Assembly: GCA_963822985.1 (NCBI GenBank)
Contig: CAWGJU010000018.1
Span: forward strand, 62,001-126,000
From: Thermohalobaculum sp963822985
Lineage (GTDB): Bacteria; Pseudomonadota; Alphaproteobacteria; Rhodobacterales; Rhodobacteraceae
Length of the DNA: 64,000 bases
Direction of reading: 5' to 3'
Shown here: positions 46,886 through 55,799 of the stretch, piece by piece
Layout of the letters: each line of letters begins with the position of its first letter
Numbering within the stretch: the first letter of the stretch is position 1
Position numbers and translations under genes: made by a program
Notes under the pieces: generated by a model
What the model saw: only the letters and a program-made list of their open reading frames with translations
The model's database searches: none
What the model was told of the DNA's origin: nothing

Positions 46886-47161
46886 TCAGATCGCGGATGG
46901 GTGCCGCGCGAGCGGCGTCACCTCGATTTCCATGAACGGGAAGAGCGGCAGGGAGCTGAGGATGCCGTGCAGCTCGTCATGGTCGGCCACGTCGAAGATC
47001 GAGAAGTTCGAGTAATGGCCGGCGATGCGCCAAAGGTGCCGCCACTTGCCCTCGCGCTGGAGTGCCTGGGCACGCTCCTTCTCGGCGGCCTTGATCTCCT
47101 CGAAGCGGTCCGGGTCGATGTCGTGCGGCGGGCACACGTCCATGCGGACATGGTAGAGCAT
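46886..47161 (-). CDS. catC: Muconolactone delta-isomerase CatC
   Basis: 91 residues, the usual size. Converts muconolactone to 3-oxoadipate enol-lactone. MLYHVRMDVCPPHDIDPDRF at the N-terminus, KWRHLWRIAGHYSNFSIFDV in the middle and LSSLPLFPFMEIEVTPLA at the C-terminus match the ferredoxin-like CatC fold. The gene lies 37 bp behind catB and is followed by the transporter. Confidence 0.96.
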   Translation of the reverse strand: MLYHVRMDVCPPHDIDPDRFEEIKAAEKERAQALQREGKWRHLWRIAGHYSNFSIFDVADHDELHGILSSLPLFPFMEIEVTPLARHPSAI

Positions 47162-47198
47162 GGGGGTTCTCCTTTCCGTCGTGTTCGGCGGGCTTGGT

Positions 47199-48356
47199 TC
47201 AGGCGCGCGCGAAGCGCTTCATCTTGTCGGGGTCGAGGGTGACGCCGAGGCCGGGGCCGGTCGGCAGGTGGATCTCGAAATCGGCGATGCGCAACGGCTT
47301 CTCGGCGAGGTCCTCGACGAGGATGTGCGGACCGAAGTGCTCGCATCCCCAGTCGAGGCGACGGAGCGCCGCGAAGACCTGGAGATGCGCCGCCGCCCCG
47401 ATGGAGCTCTCGAGGAGGCAGCCGCCATAGAGCGAGAGCCCGGCCGCCTCGGCCACGGAGGCGACCCTGCGCGTGCCGAGCAGGCCCCCATGCTTGACGA
47501 TCTTGAGCGACAGCGTATCCGCCGCCCCGGCCGCGGCGACCCGGGCCATGTCATGAGCGTCAAAGACGCATTCGTCGGCCATGATCGGCACCGCCGAACG
47601 GGCGCGCACGCGCGCCAGGCCCTCGACGTTCCAGGCCGGCAGCGGCTGCTCGATCAGTGCCACGCCCATCTCGGCGAGCGCCGGCATGGCACGGACGGCC
47701 GTCGCCTCGTCCCAGGCCTGGTTGGCGTCGACGATCAGCGTGGCCCGGCCCTCCAGCGCCGCCGCCAGCCGGGCGAGCCGGCCGAGGTCGTCGGCCAAGG
47801 GCTGCGCGCCGATCTTCACCTTGAAGCGGTCGTGCAGGCGCTGGCCGAGCCTCGCCTCGGCCTCGTCGATCTCCTGGGCCGGGTCGCCCGAGGCGAGCGT
47901 CCACCAGACCGGCATCCGTTCGCGCACGATGCCGTTGAGGAGCTGCACCGCCGGCAACCCGAGCGCCTTGCCGACCGCGTCGAAGAGCGCGCTCTCGATG
48001 GCACCCTTGGCGGCGTTGTTGCGCCTGGCCGCCGCGTCCATCAGCGCGCCAGCGGCCTCGAGGCGGCGCGCATCGGCGCCGAGCACGGCCGGGGCGAGAT
48101 GCGCGTCAATGACCGCCTTGATGCCCTCGACGCTTTCCTCCGACCAGCGCGGGCCGCCGAGCGTCGCCGCCTCGCCGACCCCCGTCACGCCGCCGGCGAG
48201 CCGGACCTCGACGATCACGTAGGACTGCGCCGAGACCGAGAGCTGGCTGAGCTTGTGCCGGCGCACGGTCGGCACGTCGACGATCGTGGCGCGTATTTCC
48301 GCGATGCTGAAGTCGGAGGTAAGATCGCCTGGGAGGTTGATCGGGCGGTATTCCAT
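47199..48356 (-). CDS. catB: Muconate cycloisomerase CatB
   Basis: 385 residues from ATG 48356 (MEYRPINLPG); a GTG three codons upstream is possible. Enolase-superfamily enzyme that lactonises cis,cis-muconate to (S)-muconolactone. The general base lies in the FKVKIGAQ motif (K-x-K), metal ligands are in DANQAWDEAT, ALIEQPLP and IMADECVFD, and the opposite lysine is in TLSLKIVKHGG. GGCLLESSIGAAAHLQVF is the conserved C-terminal strand. It is transcribed with catA upstream (105 bp) and catC downstream. Confidence 0.95.
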   Translation of the reverse strand: MEYRPINLPGDLTSDFSIAEIRATIVDVPTVRRHKLSQLSVSAQSYVIVEVRLAGGVTGVGEAATLGGPRWSEESVEGIKAVIDAHLAPAVLGADARRLEAAGALMDAAARRNNAAKGAIESALFDAVGKALGLPAVQLLNGIVRERMPVWWTLASGDPAQEIDEAEARLGQRLHDRFKVKIGAQPLADDLGRLARLAAALEGRATLIVDANQAWDEATAVRAMPALAEMGVALIEQPLPAWNVEGLARVRARSAVPIMADECVFDAHDMARVAAAGAADTLSLKIVKHGGLLGTRRVASVAEAAGLSLYGGCLLESSIGAAAHLQVFAALRRLDWGCEHFGPHILVEDLAEKPLRIADFEIHLPTGPGLGVTLDPDKMKRFARA

Positions 48357-48460
48357 CGGGTTCACTCGAACATGAGGGGGCCGGGCCCGCAGCGGACGGC
48401 CGGCGGGATGCGGAGGATCGGCTGGAGAGGAAGCGGCCGGCGGGGCCGGCCGCAGAGCCG

Positions 48461-49384
48461 TCAGTCGGCCATCGCATGGGCGCGCTCGACCACCGTCTTC
48501 GGCGCGTCGGCTGTCTCGCGATGCAGGACGAAGTCGAAGCGGATCGCCGTGTAGGCGTCGTTCAGCCCGTTCGCCCGGATGCGCTCGGCATCCGTGACCT
48601 TCTCGACCGGCGGGATCAGCTCGTCACGGGTCGCGAAGGCGAAGTCGTCGTGCAGGTACTCGTCGCCGTCGATGTTGATCTGCGTCGTCAGGTGCCGATG
48701 GCCGTCAGCCGAGACGAAGAAGTGGATATGCGCCGGCCGGTGGCCATGCCTGCCGAGCCCGTCGAGCAGCTCCTGCGTCACGCCGTCGGGCGGGCAGGCA
48801 TAGCCGGAGGGCAGTATCGAGCGGAACCTGTACCGCCCTTGCGCGTCCGTCTCGATCCGGCGGCGGAGATTGTACTTCGCCTGGGACGGATCGAAGAACG
48901 AGTACCCGCCCTTGGTGTTGGCGTGCCAGACGTCGACGATGGCGCCGGCTACCGGCTTGCCGCCCTTGTCGCGGACCTCGCCTTCCATGATCAGGACCTC
49001 GCCCTGCTCGGTGCCGTCGTCGAGGCGGCCGACGCCCTTCTCGAGCGGCGCCCCGGCGACATAGAGCGGCCCCTCGATCGTGCGCGGCGTGCCGCCCTCG
49101 ATGCCGGCCCGACGCTCGGCCTCGTCGAGCATGATGTCGAGGAAGGTCTCGACGCCAAGGCCCGGCACCAGCAGCCCCGCCTCGTTCGCCTGGCCGAGCC
49201 TGGTGATGTAGTCGACGCCGGCCCAGAACTCGTCCGGCTGCACGTCGAGGTCCTCGATGGCGCGGAACATGTCCTCGGCGGCGCGGCGGACGACCGCCTT
49301 CACCCGCAGATTGCCGGCGGTCGAGTCGAGGCCCGCCACGCGGTCGAGAAGCTGCTGCACCTGGTCATTGTCGACGAGAGACAT
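48461..49384 (-). CDS. catA: Catechol 1,2-dioxygenase CatA
   Basis: 307 residues from ATG 49384. Non-heme Fe(III) intradiol dioxygenase converting catechol to cis,cis-muconate. Predicted iron ligands are Tyr161 (TKGGYSFFD), Tyr195 (LPSGYACPPDG), His219 and His221 (RPAHIHFF). The N-terminal helical linker (MSLVDNDQVQQLLDRVAG) is the dimerisation region typical of catechol rather than protocatechuate dioxygenases. It lies 57 bp after benD, joining the ben and cat halves of the pathway. Confidence 0.97.
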   Translation of the reverse strand: MSLVDNDQVQQLLDRVAGLDSTAGNLRVKAVVRRAAEDMFRAIEDLDVQPDEFWAGVDYITRLGQANEAGLLVPGLGVETFLDIMLDEAERRAGIEGGTPRTIEGPLYVAGAPLEKGVGRLDDGTEQGEVLIMEGEVRDKGGKPVAGAIVDVWHANTKGGYSFFDPSQAKYNLRRRIETDAQGRYRFRSILPSGYACPPDGVTQELLDGLGRHGHRPAHIHFFVSADGHRHLTTQINIDGDEYLHDDFAFATRDELIPPVEKVTDAERIRANGLNDAYTAIRFDFVLHRETADAPKTVVERAHAMAD

Positions 49385-49440
49385 GGGGTATTTCCTCCGG
49401 AATGGGCGCGTCCTGCGCCGGGTTTCGATCGGGTTGAGCC

Positions 49441-50238
49441 TCAGCCGAGGTCGCCGCCGGACACCGGCAGGGTGACGCCGGTGACGTAGGAGGCCTCGTG
49501 GGATGCAAGGAACAGGATGGGTGCCGCCTGCTCCTCGACCGTGCCGTAGCGGCCGAGAAGGCTCGACGCCGTTGTCTGGGCCACCACCGCCTCGGTCCAG
49601 GCGTGGTCCTCCGCGTCGGGCAGAGCGGCGTTGCGCGGGATGCGTCGCGGCGGCGCTTGCGTTCCGCCGGGCGCTGTGGCGACGACGCGGATGCCGCGCG
49701 GGGCCGCCTCCCAGGCCAGCGAGGCGGTCAGGGCGTTCACGCCGCCCTTTGCCGCCGAATAGGGGATGCGGTGGATGCCGCGCGTCGCGATCGACGAGAC
49801 GTTGACGATGACGCCGCCCTGGCTCATCGCCGGCAGCGCCGCGCGGCAGCACCAGAGCGTCGGCATCAGCGAGCGGCGGATCTCGGCCTCGATCTCGGCC
49901 GGTTCGAACCGCTCGAACGGCTTCATCCAGATCGCGCCGCCGACATTGTTGATCAGGATGTCGAGCCGGCCATGCGCCTCCAGCGCGGCCGCGACCGCGG
50001 CCGCGGCCCCTTGCCAGGTCTCGAGATCAGCGGTGACGGCGATGCCGTCCGCCGCCTCGGCGACCTCGGCGACGAACTCGGAGCGGTCCACCGCGACCAG
50101 CCTACCGCCCTCGGCGGCGAGCCTGAGGGCCACCGCCCGGCCGATGCCCTGCGCGGCGCCGGTGACGATCGCCACCTTGTCAGCGAAGCGTCCGGACGTG
50201 AGCCCGGCGGCGGCGTGAATGCGGGCGGGAGCTGTCAT
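49441..50238 (-). CDS. benD: Benzoate diol dehydrogenase BenD
   Basis: 265-residue short-chain dehydrogenase that oxidises and decarboxylates 1,6-dihydroxycyclohexa-2,4-diene-1-carboxylate to catechol with NAD+. The cofactor motif VTGAAQGIGRAVALRLA, the ILINNVGG strand, and the catalytic YSAAKGG (Ser is in NVSSIATRG) are present. The C-terminus ASYVTGVTLPVSGGDLG is typical. Its position between benC and catA fixes the assignment within the large SDR family. Confidence 0.95.
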   Translation of the reverse strand: MTAPARIHAAAGLTSGRFADKVAIVTGAAQGIGRAVALRLAAEGGRLVAVDRSEFVAEVAEAADGIAVTADLETWQGAAAAVAAALEAHGRLDILINNVGGAIWMKPFERFEPAEIEAEIRRSLMPTLWCCRAALPAMSQGGVIVNVSSIATRGIHRIPYSAAKGGVNALTASLAWEAAPRGIRVVATAPGGTQAPPRRIPRNAALPDAEDHAWTEAVVAQTTASSLLGRYGTVEEQAAPILFLASHEASYVTGVTLPVSGGDLG

Positions 50239-50260
50239 CTCGGTACTCCTTGCTGCTGGG

Positions 50261-51292
50261 TCAGCTGGCGAGCTTGAGGGGCTGGGCGGCTGCGCCGCTC
50301 ACGGCGAACTTCTCGGTGTGAAAGCCTGCCGGCTCGACGTCCTGGGCCCTTAGCCAGGCCCGCACGGCGTCCACCATCGCTGGCGGCCCGCAGAGGTAGA
50401 CGTCGATGTCGCCGTCGTTGAGCTGCGCGGCAGCGAGATGATCGGTCACGTAGCCCTTGCGGCAATGCGCCGAGCCCTCGTCCGCCACGACGGTCTCGAA
50501 GCTGAAGCCCGGCACCTCGGCCACCAGCGCCTTAAGGGACTCGACCTCGACGAGATCCTCGTCGCGGGTCACGCCGTAGACGAGATGGACCGGCTGCTTA
50601 TTCGCGCCCTTGCGGGCGAGCTGGCGCAGCATCGACATGAACGGCGCAAGCCCGGTGCCGCCCGCGAGGAACAGGAGCGGCCGCGTCACGTCGCGGAGAT
50701 AGAAGCTGCCCGACGGCCCGCTGAACTCCACCGCCGCGCCCGGCTGCGCCTCGCGGATGAAGCCGCTCATCCTGCCGCCGGGAATGTCGCGGATCAGGAA
50801 GGCGAGCCGCTCGTCGGAGGGCGCCGAGGCGAAGGAGTAGGACCGGCTCTCGCCCGTCCCAGGCACCCCGATGTTGACGTACTGCCCCGGCAGGAAGCCG
50901 ACCGGACCCGCGCATTCCAGCGAGAAGGCGAGTGTCGTCTCCGACAAGCGCTTGACCGAGGCGACGGTCGCCTGGCGGGTCTCCGCCCTTGTCTTGCACA
51001 TGGCCGAGGACGCCGCGATGTCGATCACGAGATCGGTCTTCGCCACCGCCTGGCAGGCCAGCGCAAAGCCGTCTGCCGCCTCCTCGTCAGTCAGCGCGTC
51101 CTCGATGTAGAAGCCTGGCTCGAAGGCGCCGCAGGCGACGCGGCACTTGCAGGTGCCGCAGGCGCCGTCGCGGCAGTCGAGCGGGATATTGATGCCGAGC
51201 CGGTATGAGGCGTCCGCCACGGTCTCGCCGTCCCGGGCCTCGATGAGGCGGGTCACCCCGTCCTCGAAGTTGAGCGCGATGGTGTGGGGCAT
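50261..51292 (-). CDS. benC: Benzoate 1,2-dioxygenase reductase BenC
   Basis: 343 residues. Electron-transfer component: an N-terminal plant-type [2Fe-2S] domain with Cys40, Cys45, Cys48 (CRDGACGTC) and Cys80 (FALACQ), then an FAD domain (SYSFASAPSDERLAFLIRD) and an NADH domain (LFLAGGTGLAPFMSMLRQLA, VYLCGPPAMVDAVRAWL). It passes electrons from NADH to the Rieske centre of BenAB. It follows benB by 11 bp, consistent with tight co-expression. Confidence 0.96.
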   Translation of the reverse strand: MPHTIALNFEDGVTRLIEARDGETVADASYRLGINIPLDCRDGACGTCKCRVACGAFEPGFYIEDALTDEEAADGFALACQAVAKTDLVIDIAASSAMCKTRAETRQATVASVKRLSETTLAFSLECAGPVGFLPGQYVNIGVPGTGESRSYSFASAPSDERLAFLIRDIPGGRMSGFIREAQPGAAVEFSGPSGSFYLRDVTRPLLFLAGGTGLAPFMSMLRQLARKGANKQPVHLVYGVTRDEDLVEVESLKALVAEVPGFSFETVVADEGSAHCRKGYVTDHLAAAQLNDGDIDVYLCGPPAMVDAVRAWLRAQDVEPAGFHTEKFAVSGAAAQPLKLAS

Positions 51293-51303
51293 GCGATCCC
51301 TCC

Positions 51304-51825
51304 TCAGATCTGGTAGATGTCGACGACGTGGTGGATGTAGTCGTTCTTCAGCACGACCCTCTTCCGCCGGATCAGCGGCCGCTCTCCCGACACGTCGAGC
51401 GTGTAGAACGACGTCCCGAAATAGGTGTCGGTCGTCTTGTAGCGGTAGCTAAGCGTCACCCAGTTGAACCGCAGCTCTACGCTGGCGCCCGTCCGCCCGG
51501 TGATCTCGACGTTCGAGATGTTGTGCGAGGTCCTGGGCTCGGGCAGGCTGGTCGCCGAGGAGCGCTCGGTGCGGATGCGAAACACCCGGTCCTCGAGCCC
51601 GCCGCGGTCGCCGTACCAGATCAGCGAGATCTCCGACTGCGGGTCCTCCGTCAGCGTGTCGTCGTCATCCCAGGCCGGCATCCAGAACTCGGCGTCCTTG
51701 TGGTAGAAGGTCAGCCAGGTCTCGAACTCGCGGTCGTCGAGCGCGCGGGCCTCAGCGTAGAGGAACTGCGTCACCTCATCGAGGCTGAGCTCGGGGCGCG
51801 TCGGGGTCAGGGTATCCAGGCTCAT
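51304..51825 (-). CDS. benB: Benzoate 1,2-dioxygenase small subunit BenB
   Basis: 173 residues. Beta subunit of the alpha3beta3 ring-hydroxylating oxygenase, cystatin/NTF2-like fold, structural role. ARALDDREFETWLTFYHKDA, MPAWDDDDTLTEDPQSEISL, the IWYGDRGGLEDRVFRIRTER block and the C-terminal KRVVLKNDYIHHVVDIYQI are hallmark segments. Lies 14 bp behind benA. Confidence 0.96.
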   Translation of the reverse strand: MSLDTLTPTRPELSLDEVTQFLYAEARALDDREFETWLTFYHKDAEFWMPAWDDDDTLTEDPQSEISLIWYGDRGGLEDRVFRIRTERSSATSLPEPRTSHNISNVEITGRTGASVELRFNWVTLSYRYKTTDTYFGTSFYTLDVSGERPLIRRKRVVLKNDYIHHVVDIYQI

Positions 51826-51839
51826 CGGGCGTCCTCCTC

Positions 51840-53213
51840 TCAGGCCTTGTTCTCGGGGGCCGCCAGGCCCTCCCTGGCGAGCGCGGCCTTCATTGCGTCC
51901 TGCCAGTGCTTGTGCTGGACGACGAACAGGCCCTCGTCCTCGGTCCTGGCCCCCGACATGATCGGCTTCAGCCCGATCGCCGCGGCGCCCTCGTCGGCGC
52001 CCTCGATCCAGTGCTCGGACCCGCGGCACATGTCGTTCCATCGCGCCGCGGTGGCGAGGTACGAGAACTGGCAGGCCCGGAACTCTTCCAGGTCGTCCGG
52101 CGTCGCCATGCCGGAGGCGTTGAAGAAGTCCTCGTACTGCCGGATGCGATGGGCGCGCTGCGCCGCCAGTTCGCCCTTCGGCGCGATGCAGTAGATCGTC
52201 ACCTCGGTCTTATCGACGGCGATCGGCCGGTAGTGGCGGATCTGGCTCGAGAACTGGTCCATCAGGTAGACGTTCGGGTAGAGGCAGAGATTGCGCGAGC
52301 GGTGCACCATCCAGTCCGCCCGCTCCGGCCCGAACTCGGCGGCCAGCTCCTCGCGCCGCTCCCAGTTCGGCCGGTCCTCCGGGTTCTGCCAGTTCGACCA
52401 GAGCAGCAGGTGGCCGTTCTCGAACGAGTAGAACCCGCCACCCTGCTTGGCCCAGCCGCCGGCGCTCATCGCCCGGACGGTGTCGCCCTTCTCGGTCTCC
52501 TTCCGCCGCGAGGTCGTCGCCGCGTAGTTCCAGTGCGTCGCCGTGACGTGGTAGCCGTCGGCGCCGTTCTCGGTCTGCAGCTTCCAGTTGCCGTCGTAGA
52601 CGTAGGTCGACGCGCCGCGCAGCACCTCGAGCCCGTCCGGCGACTGGTCGACCATGAGGTCGATGATCTTCGCCGCCTCGCCGAGATGCTCCGTCAGCGG
52701 CGCCACGTTCGGGTTCAGGCTGCCGAACAGGAACCCGCGATAGCTCTCGAACCGCGCGACTTTGGTGAGGTTGTGCGAGCCGTCGCAGTTGAACGAGGAC
52801 GGGTACCCCGCGCCCTCCGGGTCCTTGACCTTGAGCAGCTTGCCCGAGTTGTTGAAGGTCCAGCCGTGGAACGGGCAGGTATAGGTCGCCTTGTTGCCCC
52901 GCTTGAACCGGCAGAGCATGGCGCCGCGATGCGAGCAGGCGTTGACGAAGGCGTTGAGCTCGCCCTGGCGGTTGCGCGCGATGACGATCGGCTGCCGCCC
53001 CATCCAGGTCGTGAAGTAGTCGTTGGGGTTCGCGACCTGGCTCTCATGCGCGAGGTAGATCCAGTTGCCCTCGAAGATGTGCTTCATCTCGAGCTCGAAG
53101 ATCTCCGGGTCGGTGAAGATGTCGCGGGCGACCCGGAAGACGCCGCGATCGGCGTCGTCCTCGATCGCGCTGTCGATCCGGGTCTCGATGGGGGTCTCGG
53201 CGCTGTCGAGCAT
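51840..53213 (-). CDS. benA: Benzoate 1,2-dioxygenase large subunit BenA
   Basis: 457 residues from ATG 53213 (MLDSAETPIETRIDS). The Rieske [2Fe-2S] ligands are Cys93 and His95 (CSHRGAMLC) and Cys113 and His116 (CPFHGW). The mononuclear iron site is indicated by NGADGYHVTATHWNY with the bridging Asp and two histidines. It oxygenates benzoate to the cis-1,2-diol. First gene of the minus-strand catabolic series; the 160-bp divergent region with the LysR gene holds its promoter and regulator site. Confidence 0.97.
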   Translation of the reverse strand: MLDSAETPIETRIDSAIEDDADRGVFRVARDIFTDPEIFELEMKHIFEGNWIYLAHESQVANPNDYFTTWMGRQPIVIARNRQGELNAFVNACSHRGAMLCRFKRGNKATYTCPFHGWTFNNSGKLLKVKDPEGAGYPSSFNCDGSHNLTKVARFESYRGFLFGSLNPNVAPLTEHLGEAAKIIDLMVDQSPDGLEVLRGASTYVYDGNWKLQTENGADGYHVTATHWNYAATTSRRKETEKGDTVRAMSAGGWAKQGGGFYSFENGHLLLWSNWQNPEDRPNWERREELAAEFGPERADWMVHRSRNLCLYPNVYLMDQFSSQIRHYRPIAVDKTEVTIYCIAPKGELAAQRAHRIRQYEDFFNASGMATPDDLEEFRACQFSYLATAARWNDMCRGSEHWIEGADEGAAAIGLKPIMSGARTEDEGLFVVQHKHWQDAMKAALAREGLAAPENKA

Positions 53214-53262
53214 CGGGCTTTCTCCTCCGTCATGGCGGCCCGGGGGCCGGTTCTGTCGCTCG

Positions 53263-53277
53263 ATACCGCCAGGGTGG
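53263..53277. promoter_or_regulatory. Imperfect BenM-type site (ATAC-N7-GTGG)
   Basis: ATACCGCCAGGGTGG keeps the left half of the BenM/CatM consensus and the 7-bp spacing but has GTGG in place of GTAT. It is about 50 bp upstream of benA, a position where LysR-type regulators use weaker secondary sites that overlap the promoter. A third ATAC half lies at 53339. Function is inferred only. Confidence 0.35.
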
Positions 53278-53358
53278 CGTCGGTTACCGGGCGCTTGCTG
53301 TTGACGCAGGGGGTACTTGCGGCACGGCGCGATTCCCAATACTGAGTGGGTCGCCACG

Positions 53359-53373
53359 ATACCCGGAGGGTAT
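53359..53373. promoter_or_regulatory. Perfect BenM/CatM-type operator ATAC-N7-GTAT
   Basis: ATACCCGGAGGGTATG contains ATAC at 53359-53362, a 7-bp spacer and GTAT at 53370-53373, the consensus reported for BenM and CatM in Acinetobacter. The site covers the GGAGGG ribosome-binding site of the LysR gene and ends at its start, so bound regulator would block its own expression. It lies about 150 bp from the benA start, which fits a high-affinity anchor site. Confidence 0.65.
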
Positions 53374-53375
53374 GG

Positions 53376-54284
53376 ATGGAGCTCCGCCAGATCCGCTACT
53401 TCGTCGCCGTCGCCCGCGAGCGGAACTTCACGCGCGCCGCCGAGGCCCTGAGCATCGCGCAGCCGCCGCTCAGCCGGCAGATCCAGCAGCTCGAGCACGA
53501 GGTGGGTGTCCGCCTCATCGAGCGGGGCACGCGCCCTGTCCGCCTGACGGAGGCGGGCAAGATGTTCTACGACCAGGCCGCGCAGCTGCTCGATCGCGTC
53601 GAGCAGATGGTCGACATGACGCGCCGGCTGGTCGCGACTGCCCGCACCCGCCTCTCGGTCGGCTTCGTGGCCTCCACACTCTACGGCTATCTGCCGGAGG
53701 TGATTCGCCGCTACCGCCACGCCCGTCCGGAGGTGGAGGTGATCCTGACCGAGCTTACCTCGCTCGAGCAGATCGTCGCGCTCAAGGAAGGCCGGATCGA
53801 TGTCGGCTTCGGCCGGATCCGCCATGACGACCCGCAGGTCGACCGCGTCCTCATGCGCAACGAGCGCCTCGTGGCGGCATTGCCCACCGCGCATCCCCTC
53901 GCCGGAACGGCCGAGCCCGTGACGCTCGACGCGCTCGCCGGCCTACCCCTCGTCGTCTATCCCAAGGCGCCGCGGCCGAGCTTCGCCGACCAGGCGATCG
54001 GCCTCTTCCGCGACCATGGGCTGAGGCCGCCCGCGATCCACGAGGTGCGCGAGCTCCAGACCGCACTCGGCCTCGTTGCGGCCGAGACCGGCGCCTGCCT
54101 CGTGCCGGCCTCCGTCGAGCGCCTGCGCCGCGACAACGTGGTCTACATGCCCCTCGACGCCCCCGACGCCGTCTCGCCGATCATCATGAGCACGCGCAAG
54201 GACGACCCCTCGCCGGAGCTCCTGCTTATCCTGAAGCTGATCAAGCAGATGTACCGGGACGAGGGGATCACCTTCGGGCGGTGA
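53376..54284 (+). CDS. LysR-type regulator of the ben-cat genes (BenM/CatM-like)
   Basis: 302 residues from ATG 53376, giving MELRQIRYFVAVARERNFTR; the GGAGGG upstream fits. The winged HTH AAEALSIAQPPLSRQIQQLE spans residues about 22-41. The effector domain has RLSVGFVASTLYGYLPEVIR and RIDVGFGRIRHDDPQV, and the C-terminal ELLLILKLIKQMYRDEG helix. BenM and CatM respond to cis,cis-muconate and, for BenM, benzoate. Divergent position, the operator site, and the IAQPPLSRQI helix agree with that role, but which effector is used is unknown. Confidence 0.88.
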   Translation: MELRQIRYFVAVARERNFTRAAEALSIAQPPLSRQIQQLEHEVGVRLIERGTRPVRLTEAGKMFYDQAAQLLDRVEQMVDMTRRLVATARTRLSVGFVASTLYGYLPEVIRRYRHARPEVEVILTELTSLEQIVALKEGRIDVGFGRIRHDDPQVDRVLMRNERLVAALPTAHPLAGTAEPVTLDALAGLPLVVYPKAPRPSFADQAIGLFRDHGLRPPAIHEVRELQTALGLVAAETGACLVPASVERLRRDNVVYMPLDAPDAVSPIIMSTRKDDPSPELLLILKLIKQMYRDEGITFGR

Positions 54285-54539
54285 GCAAATTCGATCCGGA
54301 GGAAACCGGAGAATTGGCAGCGTGAGAGGCACGCGGTGCGCCTTCCCCGTGCAGGTTGGTCGTGCGAGGAAGTCGCAGGGTCGGCGAGAGACCTGGAGGC
54401 GACATCATGCCGGCATTCGTCATCGGGTCCGAGCTCTTCGGAGAGATGTTCGGCCGCGAGGCCACGACCCGCCCGCTGGCTCGCATCGGTTCTCAAGCGC
54501 CCTGGGGCGGCGGTTCTGGATCCTCCGTGCGTCCATATG
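54285..54539. other. Intergenic region, no gene recognised
   Basis: About 250 bp between the convergent LysR gene and a cyclase fragment. No terminator hairpin with T-run, RNA or protein motif stands out. Confidence 0.4.
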
Positions 54540-54995
54540 TTAGGACGCGTCCGATGGAGCGAACAGCTCCTCCGGTTTCACGACGCCACGCAGCAGGTGC
54601 GTACCGACGGAGACCAACGGGATCGGGACGGCATCGGCGAAGGCCCGGGACGCGAGCAGCGGCCGGCCGAGTTCCTTCGTCATGCTCTCGATGCGGAAGG
54701 CCAGGTTGACGGCAGGGCCGATGACCGTGAAATCGAGGCGGCTGGGTGCGCCCACATTGCCGTAGAATACATCTCCGATGTGCAACCCGATGCCGGCCCG
54801 CAGCGGCTCGCGACCCGAGCCGTCGGTCTGGCCGCGGACGGCGCGCAGCCCGCTCAGCGTCTCGCCGGCCGCTCGGAGCGCCGCGGCGGCGGCTTGCCCC
54901 TCGCCCAGCTTCTCGACCGGAAAGATCGCGAGCACGCCGTCGCCGAGGAACTTCAGCACGTCGCCGCCATGCGCCTGCACCGGCTCTCTCCGCGG
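54540..54995 (-). pseudogene. Class III adenylate/guanylate cyclase domain, 5' truncated
   Basis: The frame reads PVQAHGGDVLKFLGDGVLAI, then PLRAGIGLHIGDVFYGNVGA and DFTVIGPAVNLAFRIESMTK, the second half of a class III nucleotide cyclase domain with its GxxxGxVFxGNxG loop and the transition-state Asn and Arg region. The first half, holding the first metal-binding Asp, is absent, and an in-frame TAG lies near 55040. Possible starts (GTG 54980) give a 146-residue protein that cannot bind both metals. This is a fragment of a longer sensor cyclase. Confidence 0.75.
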
Positions 54996-55799
54996 CGCGA
55001 CGCAGGATGCGTTGCCGCCGCCGCTGCCGTTCTACATCGGTCTTGTCGGAGGTTCCTGCAGAACTTCGGCGTCGAAGGGCGTCGCCATCGTAGGCTCTCC
55101 GTCCTTGCACCGCCCGTTACCGGCGGCGCCGGCCACGGCTCGGCGCGCTGGCGAGCTACTCGAAGGCGGAAGTTCTCAACCTGTCGAGGCCGGCCAGCCC
55201 TTTCGGACGCATCCCGGCGCGGCGACTGTTCCAGACGCTGCCGGCGAACTGGTGATGGTAGCCACCGCTGAACGATCGCCGGTCCGCCTATGAAGGCCGG
55301 GTGCCAGATCGGCGATCAGAGATGGCGGCTTCACGTCCATCAGTGACACTCCGCAGCTGGTCGAGCACCCAGCTGCTCCGGTCATCGTCGATTATGATAC
55401 ACGAGGTCCTGCTCTCGGAGCGATCCTAAGGGACCAGTTCGCAAGGGCTCACCTGGAGATCATGCGATCCGCGCCGTCCAGGTCCGAAGCTGGCGGAGGA
55501 CAGGGCGCTGCGCAGCCATCGCGCCGGCTTCCGTGAAGCGCCATCTTCAGACCCTCCACCACCTCGCCAGGTCGTGCACGAGCGGCAGATAGCGGATACC
55601 TTCGAGGCAGAGCGGAGCGCCGCGCCGAGTCCTCAGCAGTCCCATCAACTCAACCGCAGGCAGTAACCGCTTGCGTGCTCGACCGTCGCCGAGTTGGAAA
55701 TAGTGCCGAGCCAATCGATCGTGCTCTGCACCGACAGACGACAGCATCCCGGCCGCCGACCCCTCGCCGCCGACCCCTCCCTCGTAAGGAGCCCACCCC
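54996..55799. other. 800 bp without a recognisable gene
   Basis: Follows the truncated cyclase. Only short or low-complexity frames occur, on both strands. The right part should include the promoter of the Gfo/Idh gene; GTAAGGAG occurs just before 55800. Likely decayed sequence. Confidence 0.45.

Noticed and set aside
45440..47242. 600-codon plus-strand open frame rich in Arg, Glu and Gln
   Set aside because: Antisense to the AAHS transporter and catC, both with clear family motifs.
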